Positions 16,896 to 26,283 of a DNA stretch of 64,000 nt are shown here, one piece after another. The position numbers and the translations under genes were made by a program. The stretch lies in contig JAJFKW010000001.1 in assembly GCA_021773015.1 (NCBI GenBank), positions 3,517,305 to 3,581,304 of the forward strand, given 5' to 3'. Under the pieces are notes generated by a model. It was not told the DNA's origin, made no database searches, and worked only from the letters and a program-made list of their open reading frames with translations. How positions within the stretch are numbered: position 1 is the first letter of the stretch; each line of letters begins with the position of its first letter. The DNA is from Woeseia sp. Its GTDB lineage: Bacteria > Pseudomonadota > Gammaproteobacteria > Steroidobacterales > Woeseiaceae.

Positions 16896-19800
16896 ATGAG
16901 TAGCGAGACGGGCATACAGGAATCGATGGCGCAAGTCGGCGCCGAAGAACTTGCGGCAAACGCACTTGCAGTTGTCAGCCAGGAACTAATGGAGACAATT
17001 CGCAGCGCACATCTGGCGCTGGAAGATTGTGTCGATGGCCGTGGCGGATCGGCGGCATTGGTTCGCAGCGGACAGTTGCTGCATCAAGTTGGTGGCGCAC
17101 TAAAACTCACAGAAACCTATGGCGCGGCACTCCTTGCAGAAGAAATGGAGGCGGTCTGTACCTATCTTGCGAAGCTGCGGGCCGGTAAGGGGCGAGAGGA
17201 TGGACTTGAGGCGCTGACGCGCGCGATGGTTCAGATGCCAATTTACATAGAACGACTTTTAGGCGGCGGACGCGATATTGCTTTGGTGCTGTTGCCCATG
17301 CTCAACGATTTACGCGCTGCACGTGGTCAACCGCTCTTGTCCGAGGGTACGCTGTTATTGCTCAACCTGTCACCGTCGTCGAAACCGGCGGCCAAATCGA
17401 AACGTGAACCTTCCGGCGACGATCCCATACTCGTTGCCAACAAATTGCGGCCTAAATTTCAGCTCGCATTGCTCGGTTGGATCAAGGGCGCCAATGCTGA
17501 AAGACATCTCAAGACACTGACAACGGTGATGGACGCGTTGGAGCGCTCAGCGACACGTGACGATATGCATCAATTGTGGTGGGTTGTCGGCGGTGTACTG
17601 GAGTCATTGCAAAACGGTGGGCTGGAAACGTCGGTCGCTCTAAAAAGATTGCTAGGACAGACAGATCGTCAGATTAAGTTTTTGATTGATGAAGGTCTGG
17701 AAGCATTTGACACGCGGCCGATAACCGACCTGCTCAATAACTTGTTGTACTACGTCGCCCGTTCCAAAAATGCCGGTGAACGCATTAGCGAAATTCGCGC
17801 TGCATTTAATCTTTCAGAATTATTGCCTGGCGACGAACAGGTAGAACATGCACGCGAGGCATTGTCGGCGCCAAGCGTGAAGCTGATGAAAACAGTTGCC
17901 GCTGCTATCAAGGAAGACCTTGCACGCGTCAAAGATGTTCTGGACATCTTCGTGCGCACGGGTATGAATAAGGCAGCAGAACTCGTTCCGCAGCTCGATC
18001 TGCTGAAGAAAATTAGCGATACCCTTGGCGTTTTGGGACTCGGTGCGCTACGCGGCGACATCAATGCAGAGATCGGCCGGCTCAAAGACGTCGTGGAGCT
18101 CGGTGGCGCCGCCAAGGAAACGACGATCATCGACATTGCGTCAACACTGTTGCGGGTCGAAGATCGACTGGACCAGCAATTACTCAAACTCATCGTACCG
18201 CGAGATCCGCTCGCAGCTGATCAGGATCCGGACCTATCCGAAGACGAAAATTCGGATTACAAGCAGGTCGCGGAGGCGGTCATGCGAGAGAGCATTATCA
18301 ATCTCGCACGCATCAAAGAAACCTTTAGCCAGAGCATGGACGCGAAAGGCGATTCGCACGGCCTCGACAGCATTCCAAGCCTTATTCGCGGCATCAAAGC
18401 TGGCCTGCTGATGCTGGACAAAACACGCGCCATGGAAGTTGTGGAACGCATTGGCAATTTGATCACGCTCGCGTTACGTGGAGGTGGCCCGTCTCGACTC
18501 ACACAAAAAGAGACGGATCGACTTGCGGACGCCATCGTCAGTATTGAGTACTACATGGAGACCGTTAAGGCGGGACGCAGCGAGCCTTGGTACATGCTTG
18601 ATAACGCTGAGGCGTGTTTGGCGGTGTTGCGCGACCTCGAAGCACGTCTCATCAAAGATGAGCAGGAAGCAGAGCCTGTTGAGCGCACCATGAAGGTCAA
18701 GCGAGTAGAACTCGATAAGATTGCCGTTGCTGCCACGCCGCCGGCCGGCAAATTGCAATCGACAGAAGTCATGCAGATGCCGGTTGTCTCCAGCGATGCG
18801 CGTGAACTCGACCCAGAATTGCTCGAGCTTTTCATTGAAGAAGCGAAAGAGGAAGTCGTTTCGATTAAGCGCAACCTCCCGAGGTGGGCTGATACGCCAG
18901 ACGACGCAGAGACGCTAATTACGGTGCGCCGGTCATTTCACACCCTCAAGGGAAGTGGCAGGATGGTGGGTGCGGAGCGTATTGGTGAATATTGCTGGAG
19001 CGTCGAAAATCTTCTCAACAAGCTCATTAATGGCACCCTAGTCCGCACACCACCAATGGTTAGCTTCATCACCGATGCTGCTGCGATCGTTCCGGAACTT
19101 GTTGAGGAACTGGAGGTGGGGACGAAGCCGCCATCGGACGTATCGCTGTTTATCGCTCGTGCGAATGCGTTTGCAGATGGCGACCCTAATGCAGCTGTAT
19201 TGACCGTAGAGACGCCCGAAACGCAGGCAGAATTGGAGCAGGCTCCAGCGTTGGAGATGGATCCTGTTCTGCTTGATATTTTCTCCAAAGAGACAGAGGG
19301 TCACCTAAAAGTCATCGCAGACTATCTTGCGGCATGCGACGGCCATACACCGCCATTCCATGTGACTGACAAACTCTATCGTGCGTGCCATACATTGCAC
19401 GGCAGTGCGAATATGGCAAACGTCGAACGTGGCGTCGCCGTTGCCGGCGCGCTGAATAGATTCGTTCGTAGAGTCTACGACTATAAGGTTGGCTTTCAAA
19501 AATCAGGAACCGATGTGTTACGGGCTGCGGCCAAGGCACTCTCGACCATTGTTGCGGATATCAACCAGCCCGACAAAGAGCGCTCAGACTTTGGTGTTCT
19601 CATTGAACATATAAATAATCTCGCGCTTGCAGTACAACCGAGGGAAGAGGATGTCGAGCATGAGGCGACTGTAGAAGTTGCAGTGCTAAGCGCCGAAACT
19701 GAAGAGCCGGTAGACGCCGAATACGATGCAGAGATTGCGGCGATATTTTCCGAGGAAGCCTCCGAGTTGCTTGAGGCGGCAGATCAATCACTCGGTGGCT

Positions 19801-22340
19801 GGAGTAAAGATCGCAACGCTCGCGAGCATATAGAAGCGCTAAAACGTCACCTGCACACTTTGAAGGGCGGCGCTCGTATGTCTGGGATTACCGCAATGGG
19901 CAATCTCAGTCATGAGATCGAAGCACTACTGATCAATATCGATGACGGCAGGATAGAGCCAAGCAAGCAGATTGATGAAGTGCTGCAACAGAGTATTGAT
20001 GAACTGCATCGCATGCGCGATACCGTTACCGCTGGCAAGAAAGTCGCTGCGGCAGAGGAATTGGAAAAGCGCATTCAGAATATCAATGCGGGCGGTTCCG
20101 TCGAAGCTGCCACGCCGATTGATGACGCAGCAGCGGCGATTGATAGTGAAGACCTCGATACTGGAGATTCAGTTTCGGTCGAATTTACGATTGAGCCTGA
20201 GGATACCGTCAGCATGGTAATCCTGGACACGCCAATCAACAGCGAGATGGACGAAGTTCGCCGAAGAGCGGAGGCGAAAAGAAAAGCACAGCGCGAGGCA
20301 GAAGAAACGGCATTGCGTGCGGCAGAAAAAAATGCCCGCAAGGATGCTGCCGAAGCCGCCGCGCGAGCCGCTGAAGAGCAAGCGCAAACAGCAGCAGAGG
20401 CAGAGCGCGATGCGGCGGCTAGCAAGAAAGACGAAGTGGCTAAACCGGCAGCAGCAGAATCGGCTAAGGCGCCACCGCCAGCACCGGTGGCGGATATTCG
20501 CCAGGGTCAAAATCGCGAGTCGCGGCAGGAGTTTGCCCGGATCGATGCAGAGTTGCTGGAAGATCTACTCAACGCTGCAGGCGAAATCAGCATTTACCAT
20601 TCGCGACTTAATCAACAGGTAGGCTCATTCGAATTTCATGTGGACGAGCTTGAACAGACTATCAGCCGTTTGCGCGAACAATTACGCAAATTGGAAATTG
20701 AAACTGAAAAACAAATCATGCACGGCCATCAGGACACGCTGGTCGCGCAGGATTTCGATCCGTTAGAGCTGGATCGATACTCAAATATTCAGCAACTATC
20801 GCGTGCGCTGGCCGAGTCTGCGAGCGACTTGAATAGCCTGAAAGATCTTCTGCAAAACGTGACCTCGGAAGCGGAAACATTGCTGGTGCAGCAGTCACGC
20901 GTAACGGCCGAGCTGCAAGACGGATTGATGCGAACTCGAATGGTGCCATTCGAGCGCCACGTGCCACGACTGACTCGGTTGGTACGTCAGGCTGCAAGCG
21001 AAGCAGGTAAGCGCGCGGAACTCGCGGTTGAAGGTGCATCCGGTGAACTTGATCGACAGGTACTGGACAAAATGTTGCCGCCTTTCGAGCACATGATGAG
21101 AAATGCAGTCGTGCACGGATTGGAAATGCCGGATGAGCGCCAAGCGGCAGGCAAACCTGCGGCTGGCCGAATCACTATCCGTTTGCATCGCGAAGGCGCA
21201 GAGATGGTTATCGACGTCTCGGACGATGGTGCCGGATTGGATGTCGAGTCGATACGCCGCAAGGCCTACGAGCAGGGTCTGCTGAATCCGGAAAGTAAGG
21301 CTAGCGACGAAGAAATAATGCAGCTAATTCTAACGCCTGGATTCTCAACGGCAGGCGAGGTTACCCAAGCGGCCGGTCGCGGCGTTGGCATGGACGTCGT
21401 TGCCAACGAAGTGAAGCAACTTGGCGGCTCGTTACAAATATCCTCAGTGACCGGGCAAGGTACAAACTTTACCGTACGTTTGCCGTTCACTTTGGCAATT
21501 ACCCAGGCGCTCGTCGTTCGCACCGGCGATGAAGTTTACGCGCTGCCGTTGCCGACGGTTGAGGGCGTCGTACGAATCGGTCGGGCTGAGCTGGAAGGAT
21601 TATTGAGTCACAGCGAGCCGAGCTACGAATATGGAGAAGAGACATACCGCTTCCGTCACCTTGGTATGTATCTTGGCGGCCAATCCGCCAAATTGCCGGA
21701 CGAGGAGACGTTCGTGCCTATTATTTTAGTACGCGCGGGTGAGCATTCTGCGGCGTTGCTGATGGACGAGATGCTCGCCAGCCAAGAAATCGTCGTCAAG
21801 TCCGTTGGTCCACAGCTGGCTAGCGTGCGTGGAATATCGGGTGCCACCATTTTGGGTGATGGCCGTATCGTGTTGATCTTGGACGTCAACGCGTTGGTAC
21901 GAACCGGCGCGCCAGTGGTTGAACTCAAGAGTGCCGCGCCGACGCCGTCAGACAGTCGGCCGTTAGCTATGGTCGTGGATGACTCGATCACAGTACGGCG
22001 AGTCACGGAGCGGCTCTTGCAACGTAATGGGATGCGAGTTGTAACTGCTAAAGACGGCCTGGATGCAATTAGTGTGTTGCAAGACAATAAGCCCAACGTC
22101 ATTTTGTTGGATATCGAAATGCCGCGGATGGATGGCTACGAATTTGCCACGCATGTGCGCAACGATCCTCGATTTTCCGATGTACCTATTATCATGATCA
22201 CTTCGCGTGTCGGCGACAAACATCGTGCGCGCGCTATCGAAATTGGTGTAAACGATTATTTGGGTAAGCCTTATCAGGATGCAAAATTGCTGGAAGCGAT
22301 TAGCCGCATGCTTGACGAGCAGGGAGTGAAATTGTTGTGA
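16896..22340 (+). CDS. chpA: Hybrid chemotaxis kinase ChpA
   Basis: Central histidine kinase of the Pil-Chp pathway, phosphorylating PilG and PilH. The 1814 residues contain an N-terminal Hpt-like region (His63 in LLHQVGGALKL), then three full phosphotransfer domains with His682 (HTLKGSGRM), His832 (HTLHGSANM) and His987 (HTLKGGARM). An Ala/Glu-rich coiled linker spans about 1125-1200. The dimerisation and ATPase core follows (N box MMRNAVVHG near 1400, VSDDGAGLD, GRGVGMDVV), then a CheW domain (about 1535-1675) and a C-terminal receiver with Asp1739 in ILLDIEMPRMDGY. It is smaller and has fewer visible Hpt histidines than Pseudomonas ChpA. Confidence 0.94.
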   Translation: MSSETGIQESMAQVGAEELAANALAVVSQELMETIRSAHLALEDCVDGRGGSAALVRSGQLLHQVGGALKLTETYGAALLAEEMEAVCTYLAKLRAGKGREDGLEALTRAMVQMPIYIERLLGGGRDIALVLLPMLNDLRAARGQPLLSEGTLLLLNLSPSSKPAAKSKREPSGDDPILVANKLRPKFQLALLGWIKGANAERHLKTLTTVMDALERSATRDDMHQLWWVVGGVLESLQNGGLETSVALKRLLGQTDRQIKFLIDEGLEAFDTRPITDLLNNLLYYVARSKNAGERISEIRAAFNLSELLPGDEQVEHAREALSAPSVKLMKTVAAAIKEDLARVKDVLDIFVRTGMNKAAELVPQLDLLKKISDTLGVLGLGALRGDINAEIGRLKDVVELGGAAKETTIIDIASTLLRVEDRLDQQLLKLIVPRDPLAADQDPDLSEDENSDYKQVAEAVMRESIINLARIKETFSQSMDAKGDSHGLDSIPSLIRGIKAGLLMLDKTRAMEVVERIGNLITLALRGGGPSRLTQKETDRLADAIVSIEYYMETVKAGRSEPWYMLDNAEACLAVLRDLEARLIKDEQEAEPVERTMKVKRVELDKIAVAATPPAGKLQSTEVMQMPVVSSDARELDPELLELFIEEAKEEVVSIKRNLPRWADTPDDAETLITVRRSFHTLKGSGRMVGAERIGEYCWSVENLLNKLINGTLVRTPPMVSFITDAAAIVPELVEELEVGTKPPSDVSLFIARANAFADGDPNAAVLTVETPETQAELEQAPALEMDPVLLDIFSKETEGHLKVIADYLAACDGHTPPFHVTDKLYRACHTLHGSANMANVERGVAVAGALNRFVRRVYDYKVGFQKSGTDVLRAAAKALSTIVADINQPDKERSDFGVLIEHINNLALAVQPREEDVEHEATVEVAVLSAETEEPVDAEYDAEIAAIFSEEASELLEAADQSLGGWSKDRNAREHIEALKRHLHTLKGGARMSGITAMGNLSHEIEALLINIDDGRIEPSKQIDEVLQQSIDELHRMRDTVTAGKKVAAAEELEKRIQNINAGGSVEAATPIDDAAAAIDSEDLDTGDSVSVEFTIEPEDTVSMVILDTPINSEMDEVRRRAEAKRKAQREAEETALRAAEKNARKDAAEAAARAAEEQAQTAAEAERDAAASKKDEVAKPAAAESAKAPPPAPVADIRQGQNRESRQEFARIDAELLEDLLNAAGEISIYHSRLNQQVGSFEFHVDELEQTISRLREQLRKLEIETEKQIMHGHQDTLVAQDFDPLELDRYSNIQQLSRALAESASDLNSLKDLLQNVTSEAETLLVQQSRVTAELQDGLMRTRMVPFERHVPRLTRLVRQAASEAGKRAELAVEGASGELDRQVLDKMLPPFEHMMRNAVVHGLEMPDERQAAGKPAAGRITIRLHREGAEMVIDVSDDGAGLDVESIRRKAYEQGLLNPESKASDEEIMQLILTPGFSTAGEVTQAAGRGVGMDVVANEVKQLGGSLQISSVTGQGTNFTVRLPFTLAITQALVVRTGDEVYALPLPTVEGVVRIGRAELEGLLSHSEPSYEYGEETYRFRHLGMYLGGQSAKLPDEETFVPIILVRAGEHSAALLMDEMLASQEIVVKSVGPQLASVRGISGATILGDGRIVLILDVNALVRTGAPVVELKSAAPTPSDSRPLAMVVDDSITVRRVTERLLQRNGMRVVTAKDGLDAISVLQDNKPNVILLDIEMPRMDGYEFATHVRNDPRFSDVPIIMITSRVGDKHRARAIEIGVNDYLGKPYQDAKLLEAISRMLDEQGVKLL

Positions 22341-22807
22341 GCGCGGCAGAGGAGGAACTGTACAGTTTGTTAGTACCGTTGGCCGACGAACGGCTAATAA
22401 TTCCTCGCGCTTGCGTCGCCGAAGTCGTGCGCTTTACCGCACCAGAACATCGTGAAGGTAGCCAAAATTGGATGTTAGGCACGATAAACTGGAATGGGCG
22501 CGCGCTACCTATTGTCGCCTATGAAGGTGCCATAGGGAAAGACATTCCAGCGACTACCGGGCGAACACGAGTTGTCGTTTTTTATTCGAGTACCGGATCG
22601 ATTCAAGCGGGTTACTTTGGCATTGTCACGCAGGGATTTCCCCAGCTCGTCAGGGTAAATCGCGAAGTATTGAAGCTCGAATCAACCGATGGCTGGCCCG
22701 AAGGTGCGCCGGTACTTTGCCGCGTAAAAATGATTAACGAGTATCCACTTGTCCCGCACCTCGAAGCCTTGGAAAGAATGATTGCGCAAGAGACCGTAGA
22801 GAACTAG
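22337..22807 (+). CDS. chpC: CheW-like protein ChpC
   Basis: Second CheW-domain adaptor of the Pil-Chp operon, probably coupling other receptors to ChpA. The start is a GTG that overlaps the chpA stop as GTGA, implying translational coupling. CheW features include LADERLIIPRACVAEVVRF and WMLGTINWNGRALPIVAYEG. 156 residues. It is the last gene of the operon; no chpB, chpD or chpE homologue follows. Confidence 0.85.
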   Translation: MSAAEEELYSLLVPLADERLIIPRACVAEVVRFTAPEHREGSQNWMLGTINWNGRALPIVAYEGAIGKDIPATTGRTRVVVFYSSTGSIQAGYFGIVTQGFPQLVRVNREVLKLESTDGWPEGAPVLCRVKMINEYPLVPHLEALERMIAQETVEN

Positions 22808-22858
22808 TGTCGACGGTCGCGGCACAACAGCTGCATTTATCCTCCGCAAAGTAGTCAC

Positions 22859-23206
22859 ATGCCAGAATTGGATCTCGAATTTTTTCGTGCCAAGCTCCTT
22901 CAACTCAAGGAGCAGCTGCACGGTTTGACCGAGCAGCTTGAGGAGTCGTCACAAGTCGTTGAGCTCGACCAAACGCGTGTTGGCAGGCTGTCGCGAATGG
23001 ATGCGATGCAAGCACAGGCAATGGCACAAGCGTCGCGTAGTCGGCAAGCGGCAACATTGCGGCAGGTCGACGCCGCACTAGTGCGTATCGAGGCCTGCGA
23101 ATATGGCAGTTGCACAGACTGCGACGAAACAATTGACCCGCGCCGCCTAACGTTCGATCCGACCGCAATACGTTGTATTCAATGCGCAGAAATTGCAGAG
23201 GAATAG
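22859..23206 (+). CDS. DksA/TraR-family zinc-finger protein
   Basis: Small protein with an N-terminal helical hairpin (about residues 5-75) and a C-terminal four-cysteine zinc finger: CTDC near residue 87 and CIQC near 108. The ends match TraR/DksA C4 proteins (CEYGSCTDCDE...IRCIQCAE), which bind the RNA polymerase secondary channel. At 115 residues it is shorter than DksA, and the hairpin tip lacks the DxxDxA motif of true DksA, so it is unlikely to replace it. It is 51 bases after chpC and convergent with rsmE. Confidence 0.82.
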   Translation: MPELDLEFFRAKLLQLKEQLHGLTEQLEESSQVVELDQTRVGRLSRMDAMQAQAMAQASRSRQAATLRQVDAALVRIEACEYGSCTDCDETIDPRRLTFDPTAIRCIQCAEIAEE

Positions 23207-23215
23207 GCGACCAGA

Positions 23216-23974
23216 CTATACAAACTGGCCTTCCGTCGGCGAAAGGTCGCCCCAGCATGCTTGTGCGACGGCAATGGCTGTCGGCCCGGCGGTTTCAGTG
23301 CGCAGCACGCGCGGTCCCAGCGTAGCGAGAGAAATGCCCGCGGCTTGTGCGCGCTCATATTCGCCGCTGCTAAAGCCACCCTCAGGGCCAATGAGAAAAG
23401 TCAGCTTGGCGTCCCGTGCGACGTACGCTGTCAGCGGCTTAGTCGCATTCGGTGCCAGCATGATGGATGTGCGATCGCCACCAAAATTAGCGCCAAGCCA
23501 ATTCAACAGCGTATCAGGCGGCTGAAATTCCGGCAGTCGATTACGGCCACACTGTTCACAGGCGCTGATGGCAATCTTTTTCCAGTGATCGAGGCGCGAA
23601 GCCGCTCTAGAATCGTCGAGCTTAACCACCGAATGATCGGAAATTACCGGTACAATACGCTGAACGCCGAGTTCTGTTGCCTTCTGTACAATTGTGTCCA
23701 TCCGATCGCCTTTCGAAAGACTTTGTACGAGACAAATATCTAACGGCGACTCAATATCTCTGTCGACAAAATGGCCGGTCTCAATTTCGACTGCCCGCTT
23801 ACCAACAGCCACAATCGTTGCCGGGTACTCACCGCCTCGTCCATCAAACACCGTGAATTCGTCATTTAGTCTCAAGCGCAAAGCGCGTGTTAGGTAGCGG
23901 GCTTGCCGATCATCCACTGAATAGCGCTTCGCGCTGCTTAGTGGGCTATTGTGATAAATACGTGTTGGCGACAT
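23216..23974 (-). CDS. rsmE: 16S rRNA m3U1498 methyltransferase RsmE
   Basis: SPOUT-fold methyltransferase that modifies U1498 of 16S rRNA. An N-terminal PUA-like domain (HYLTRALRLR-type segment, here ARYLTRALRLRLNDEF) is followed by the knotted SAM-binding domain with KATELGVQRIVPV, SACEQCGRN, LIGPEGGFSSGE and LGPRVLRTETA. 252 residues, ATG start. The gene ends this conserved block as it does in Pseudomonas, and it converges on the DksA-like gene with 9 bases between the stops. Confidence 0.95.
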   Translation of the reverse strand: MSPTRIYHNSPLSSAKRYSVDDRQARYLTRALRLRLNDEFTVFDGRGGEYPATIVAVGKRAVEIETGHFVDRDIESPLDICLVQSLSKGDRMDTIVQKATELGVQRIVPVISDHSVVKLDDSRAASRLDHWKKIAISACEQCGRNRLPEFQPPDTLLNWLGANFGGDRTSIMLAPNATKPLTAYVARDAKLTFLIGPEGGFSSGEYERAQAAGISLATLGPRVLRTETAGPTAIAVAQACWGDLSPTEGQFV

Positions 23975-24060
23975 CGTTGCCGATTGCGATAGATTTCAAC
24001 GTTGACATTAAGCATCGAACGGACGGAACATGTCAAAGCACACAATTATGGAAAAACAGA

Positions 24061-24654
24061 TTGAGTGGTAAGCGACAAACCGAGTTCTCCGTCGATCTTG
24101 ATAGCGGGCTGGTTCAACCGGCACGGCAGTGCTTGTCGCCTAACCGCGATGACCGACCGGCCCAAATTGATGTCAACCTGCTAATCGTCCATGGCATCAG
24201 CTTGCCGCCAGGCGAATTTGGTGGCAAACAAATTGAGGCATTCTTTACAAATCAACTGGATTGCGATGCACATCCATATTTTGACCAGCTGCGCGAGCTG
24301 CGCGTAAGTACGCATCTGTTGATTCGGCGTGATGGTGAAGTGGTGCAATTCGTGCCATTAACGGAGCGTGCATGGCACGCTGGAGAATCCCGATTTCGCG
24401 GTGTTCATCAGTGCAACGATAATTCTATTGGTATCGAGCTTGAGGGCGAAGATCTCGTGGCCTATGACGACACGCAATATGTGACGCTTGCCGCTGTGGC
24501 GAGCGCACTGTTTGACGCCTTTCCGAAATTGGATGTGCGACGCATTGCGGGCCACAGCGACGTATCGCCAGGGCGAAAAACGGACCCGGGTCCTGTTTTC
24601 GACTGGCTACGATTGTATGATGACCTCGCATTTCAACGCCTGGGAAAACCATGA
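24061..24654 (+). CDS. ampD: 1,6-anhydro-N-acetylmuramyl-L-alanine amidase AmpD
   Basis: Cytosolic zinc amidase of peptidoglycan recycling that cleaves anhydro-muropeptides and so keeps AmpC-type beta-lactamase induction low. Zinc ligands are His in LLIVHGISLPPGEFGG and His and Asp in RIAGHSDVSPGRKTDPGP; the catalytic Glu lies in SIGIELEG. The frame is open back to 23887, overlapping rsmE, but family alignment favours a start just before FSVDLDSGLV; a TTG at 24061 with GGAAAAACAGA upstream gives 197 residues, near the E. coli length. It overlaps ampE by 4 bases. Confidence 0.9.
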   Translation: MSGKRQTEFSVDLDSGLVQPARQCLSPNRDDRPAQIDVNLLIVHGISLPPGEFGGKQIEAFFTNQLDCDAHPYFDQLRELRVSTHLLIRRDGEVVQFVPLTERAWHAGESRFRGVHQCNDNSIGIELEGEDLVAYDDTQYVTLAAVASALFDAFPKLDVRRIAGHSDVSPGRKTDPGPVFDWLRLYDDLAFQRLGKP

Positions 24655-25577
24655 ATTTACTTGCTCTACTCGTCGGTTTGGTCATCGAAAGGTTAGCGAC
24701 GCAGATGTTTCATCTGCGGGAATTACGCTGGCTGGACAGTATTATCGACGCGGGATTTCGCTTTGTTTCACGCATCGGAAATTGGCCGGCAATAATTCCG
24801 GTTGCGGCGCTTGTGGTGCTGCTCGCACTACCGATATTCGTTATTCGCTATAGTTTAGGTGATGCGCTATTTGGCTTCCCATATTTGTTGCTTGCCGTCG
24901 TAGTTTTGTTTTTCTCGTTAGGACCCAACGATATTGGCGAGGATGTGGATGTTTACTGCAAAGCATTGGAAGAGGATGACCCGGAAAAGGTTCAAGCGAC
25001 TGCGAAAGCCTTGACCGAGACAGATCTTGAGGAAGATATTTTAAGTCGCTCCAAACAGGTGGAGGCGGCAGTTTGCGTGCAGGCCAACAATCGTCTGTTC
25101 GCGGTGATTTTTTGGTTTGTGGTCCTGGGACCCGTCGGTGCGTGGGCGTTTCGCGTATCCGACCTAATACGGCGGCGTGCTGTGTTTAATGCCGCGCGAA
25201 CGGAAACGACGGTTGACGATCAGGAAGCGATAGCCGGCGACAATGTGCTAATCGCTGCCGCCAATTTGCACGGTTGGCTGGCTTGGATTCCCGCCCGGCT
25301 AACTGCGTTTGGATATGCGTTGGCCGGCAGTTTCGATGGTGCTACGGCTGCTTGGCGTGCACCGGTGGAAGTCAAAGTCCTGCCGCATCGTGAACAAAGT
25401 GAGCAACTCTTAGCGCGTGTCGGCAACGGCGCGTTGGCGTTGCAGTCGAATGTCGGCGAATCAGATTGTGATAGAGCGATTCGCGGCGCCATGGCTGCGA
25501 ATGGACTGGTTTTTAGACTGTTGTTTATCTGGGCTGCGGTCATCGCAGCAATGACACTGTATGGATGGTCCGTATGA
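24651..25577 (+). CDS. ampE: AmpE-like inner-membrane protein
   Basis: Inner-membrane protein linked to beta-lactamase induction and related to the CbiB/CobD membrane fold. It starts within the ampD stop (ATGA), the typical coupled arrangement. The N-terminus MNLLALLVGLVIERL, membrane spans near residues 42-62 and 72-92 and at the C-terminus (FRLLFIWAAVIAAMTLYGW), and the cytosolic segment with FAVIFWFVVLGPVGAWAFR match AmpE. Length 308 is typical. No ampC or ampR is present, so in this genome the pair probably serves cell-wall recycling. Confidence 0.88.
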   Translation: MNLLALLVGLVIERLATQMFHLRELRWLDSIIDAGFRFVSRIGNWPAIIPVAALVVLLALPIFVIRYSLGDALFGFPYLLLAVVVLFFSLGPNDIGEDVDVYCKALEEDDPEKVQATAKALTETDLEEDILSRSKQVEAAVCVQANNRLFAVIFWFVVLGPVGAWAFRVSDLIRRRAVFNAARTETTVDDQEAIAGDNVLIAAANLHGWLAWIPARLTAFGYALAGSFDGATAAWRAPVEVKVLPHREQSEQLLARVGNGALALQSNVGESDCDRAIRGAMAANGLVFRLLFIWAAVIAAMTLYGWSV

Positions 25578-26138
25578 TTGCCGCCAATCGATCCTGCAAT
25601 TCGCTTGGATCTCGGGTTCACTGCAACACGATCAGCGTGCGCGCTGACCGCTAAAGCGGTGGTCTATCGCGCGAATTGGCAAGTGCGGGCGGCCGCAGCC
25701 GCTGATTCCACGCGGATTGTTTCACTACTTGCCCTAGCGGGCTTACCCGTTGCCGACCTGAGCGAAAAAATATTCCAGCGCTTTCTAGTTGCGCAAGCGG
25801 GTGGCGTTCGTTCCACAGAGATCGTCGGCGCGATCGGACTTGAAAGTTTTTCAGCGACTGGCTTGTTACGTTCTCTAGTTGTGGATGAGTCCGTTCGTGG
25901 TTGCGGAGTGGGTCAACTACTGGTCAATGCGCTTGAGAAGCGCTCGTTGGATGAAGGAATTCAGAACTTGTGGCTGTTAACAATAGATGCCGGCGGGTTT
26001 TTTGCATCACTCGGCTTTATTGAGCGAGCGCGCACGGAGGCACCCACCGCAATTGCGTCAACGGCCGAATTCAGCGATCTCTGCCCAGGTGATGCCGTAT
26101 TGATGAGTAAGACTATTCTGGCAACCTCGCAGGTCTGA
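25578..26138 (+). CDS. GNAT acetyltransferase, ArsN2-like
   Basis: N-acetyltransferase fold. The domain begins near residue 34 (WQVRAAAAADSTRIVSLLAL). The acetyl-CoA loop is SVRGCGVGQLL, and the C-terminal AIASTAEFSDLCPGDAVLM closely follows the pattern of ArsN2 proteins, which are annotated in arsenic resistance loci; some relatives acetylate arsenical or herbicide analogues of glutamate. The TTG at 25578 sits directly after ampE and is a weak start; a GTG at 25659 would remove 27 unconserved residues. No other ars gene is near, so the substrate is open. Confidence 0.72.
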   Translation: MPPIDPAIRLDLGFTATRSACALTAKAVVYRANWQVRAAAAADSTRIVSLLALAGLPVADLSEKIFQRFLVAQAGGVRSTEIVGAIGLESFSATGLLRSLVVDESVRGCGVGQLLVNALEKRSLDEGIQNLWLLTIDAGGFFASLGFIERARTEAPTAIASTAEFSDLCPGDAVLMSKTILATSQV

Positions 26139-26283
26139 AACGACGTCGGATTGGCCCGCAGCGACCGCCATCACCTCAAGTGCAAATTCCGCGCGACAAG
26201 TTCGCCGATATATATCAACATTGCATGTCCACCAGATACGGTCGCGGCGGATCGTGCGTCGCGTCAACTATTAGGAGTCGATC

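Noticed and set aside
14895-22100. Many long antisense frames within pilJ and chpA
   Set aside because: They mirror codon bias of the sense genes and have no start signals.
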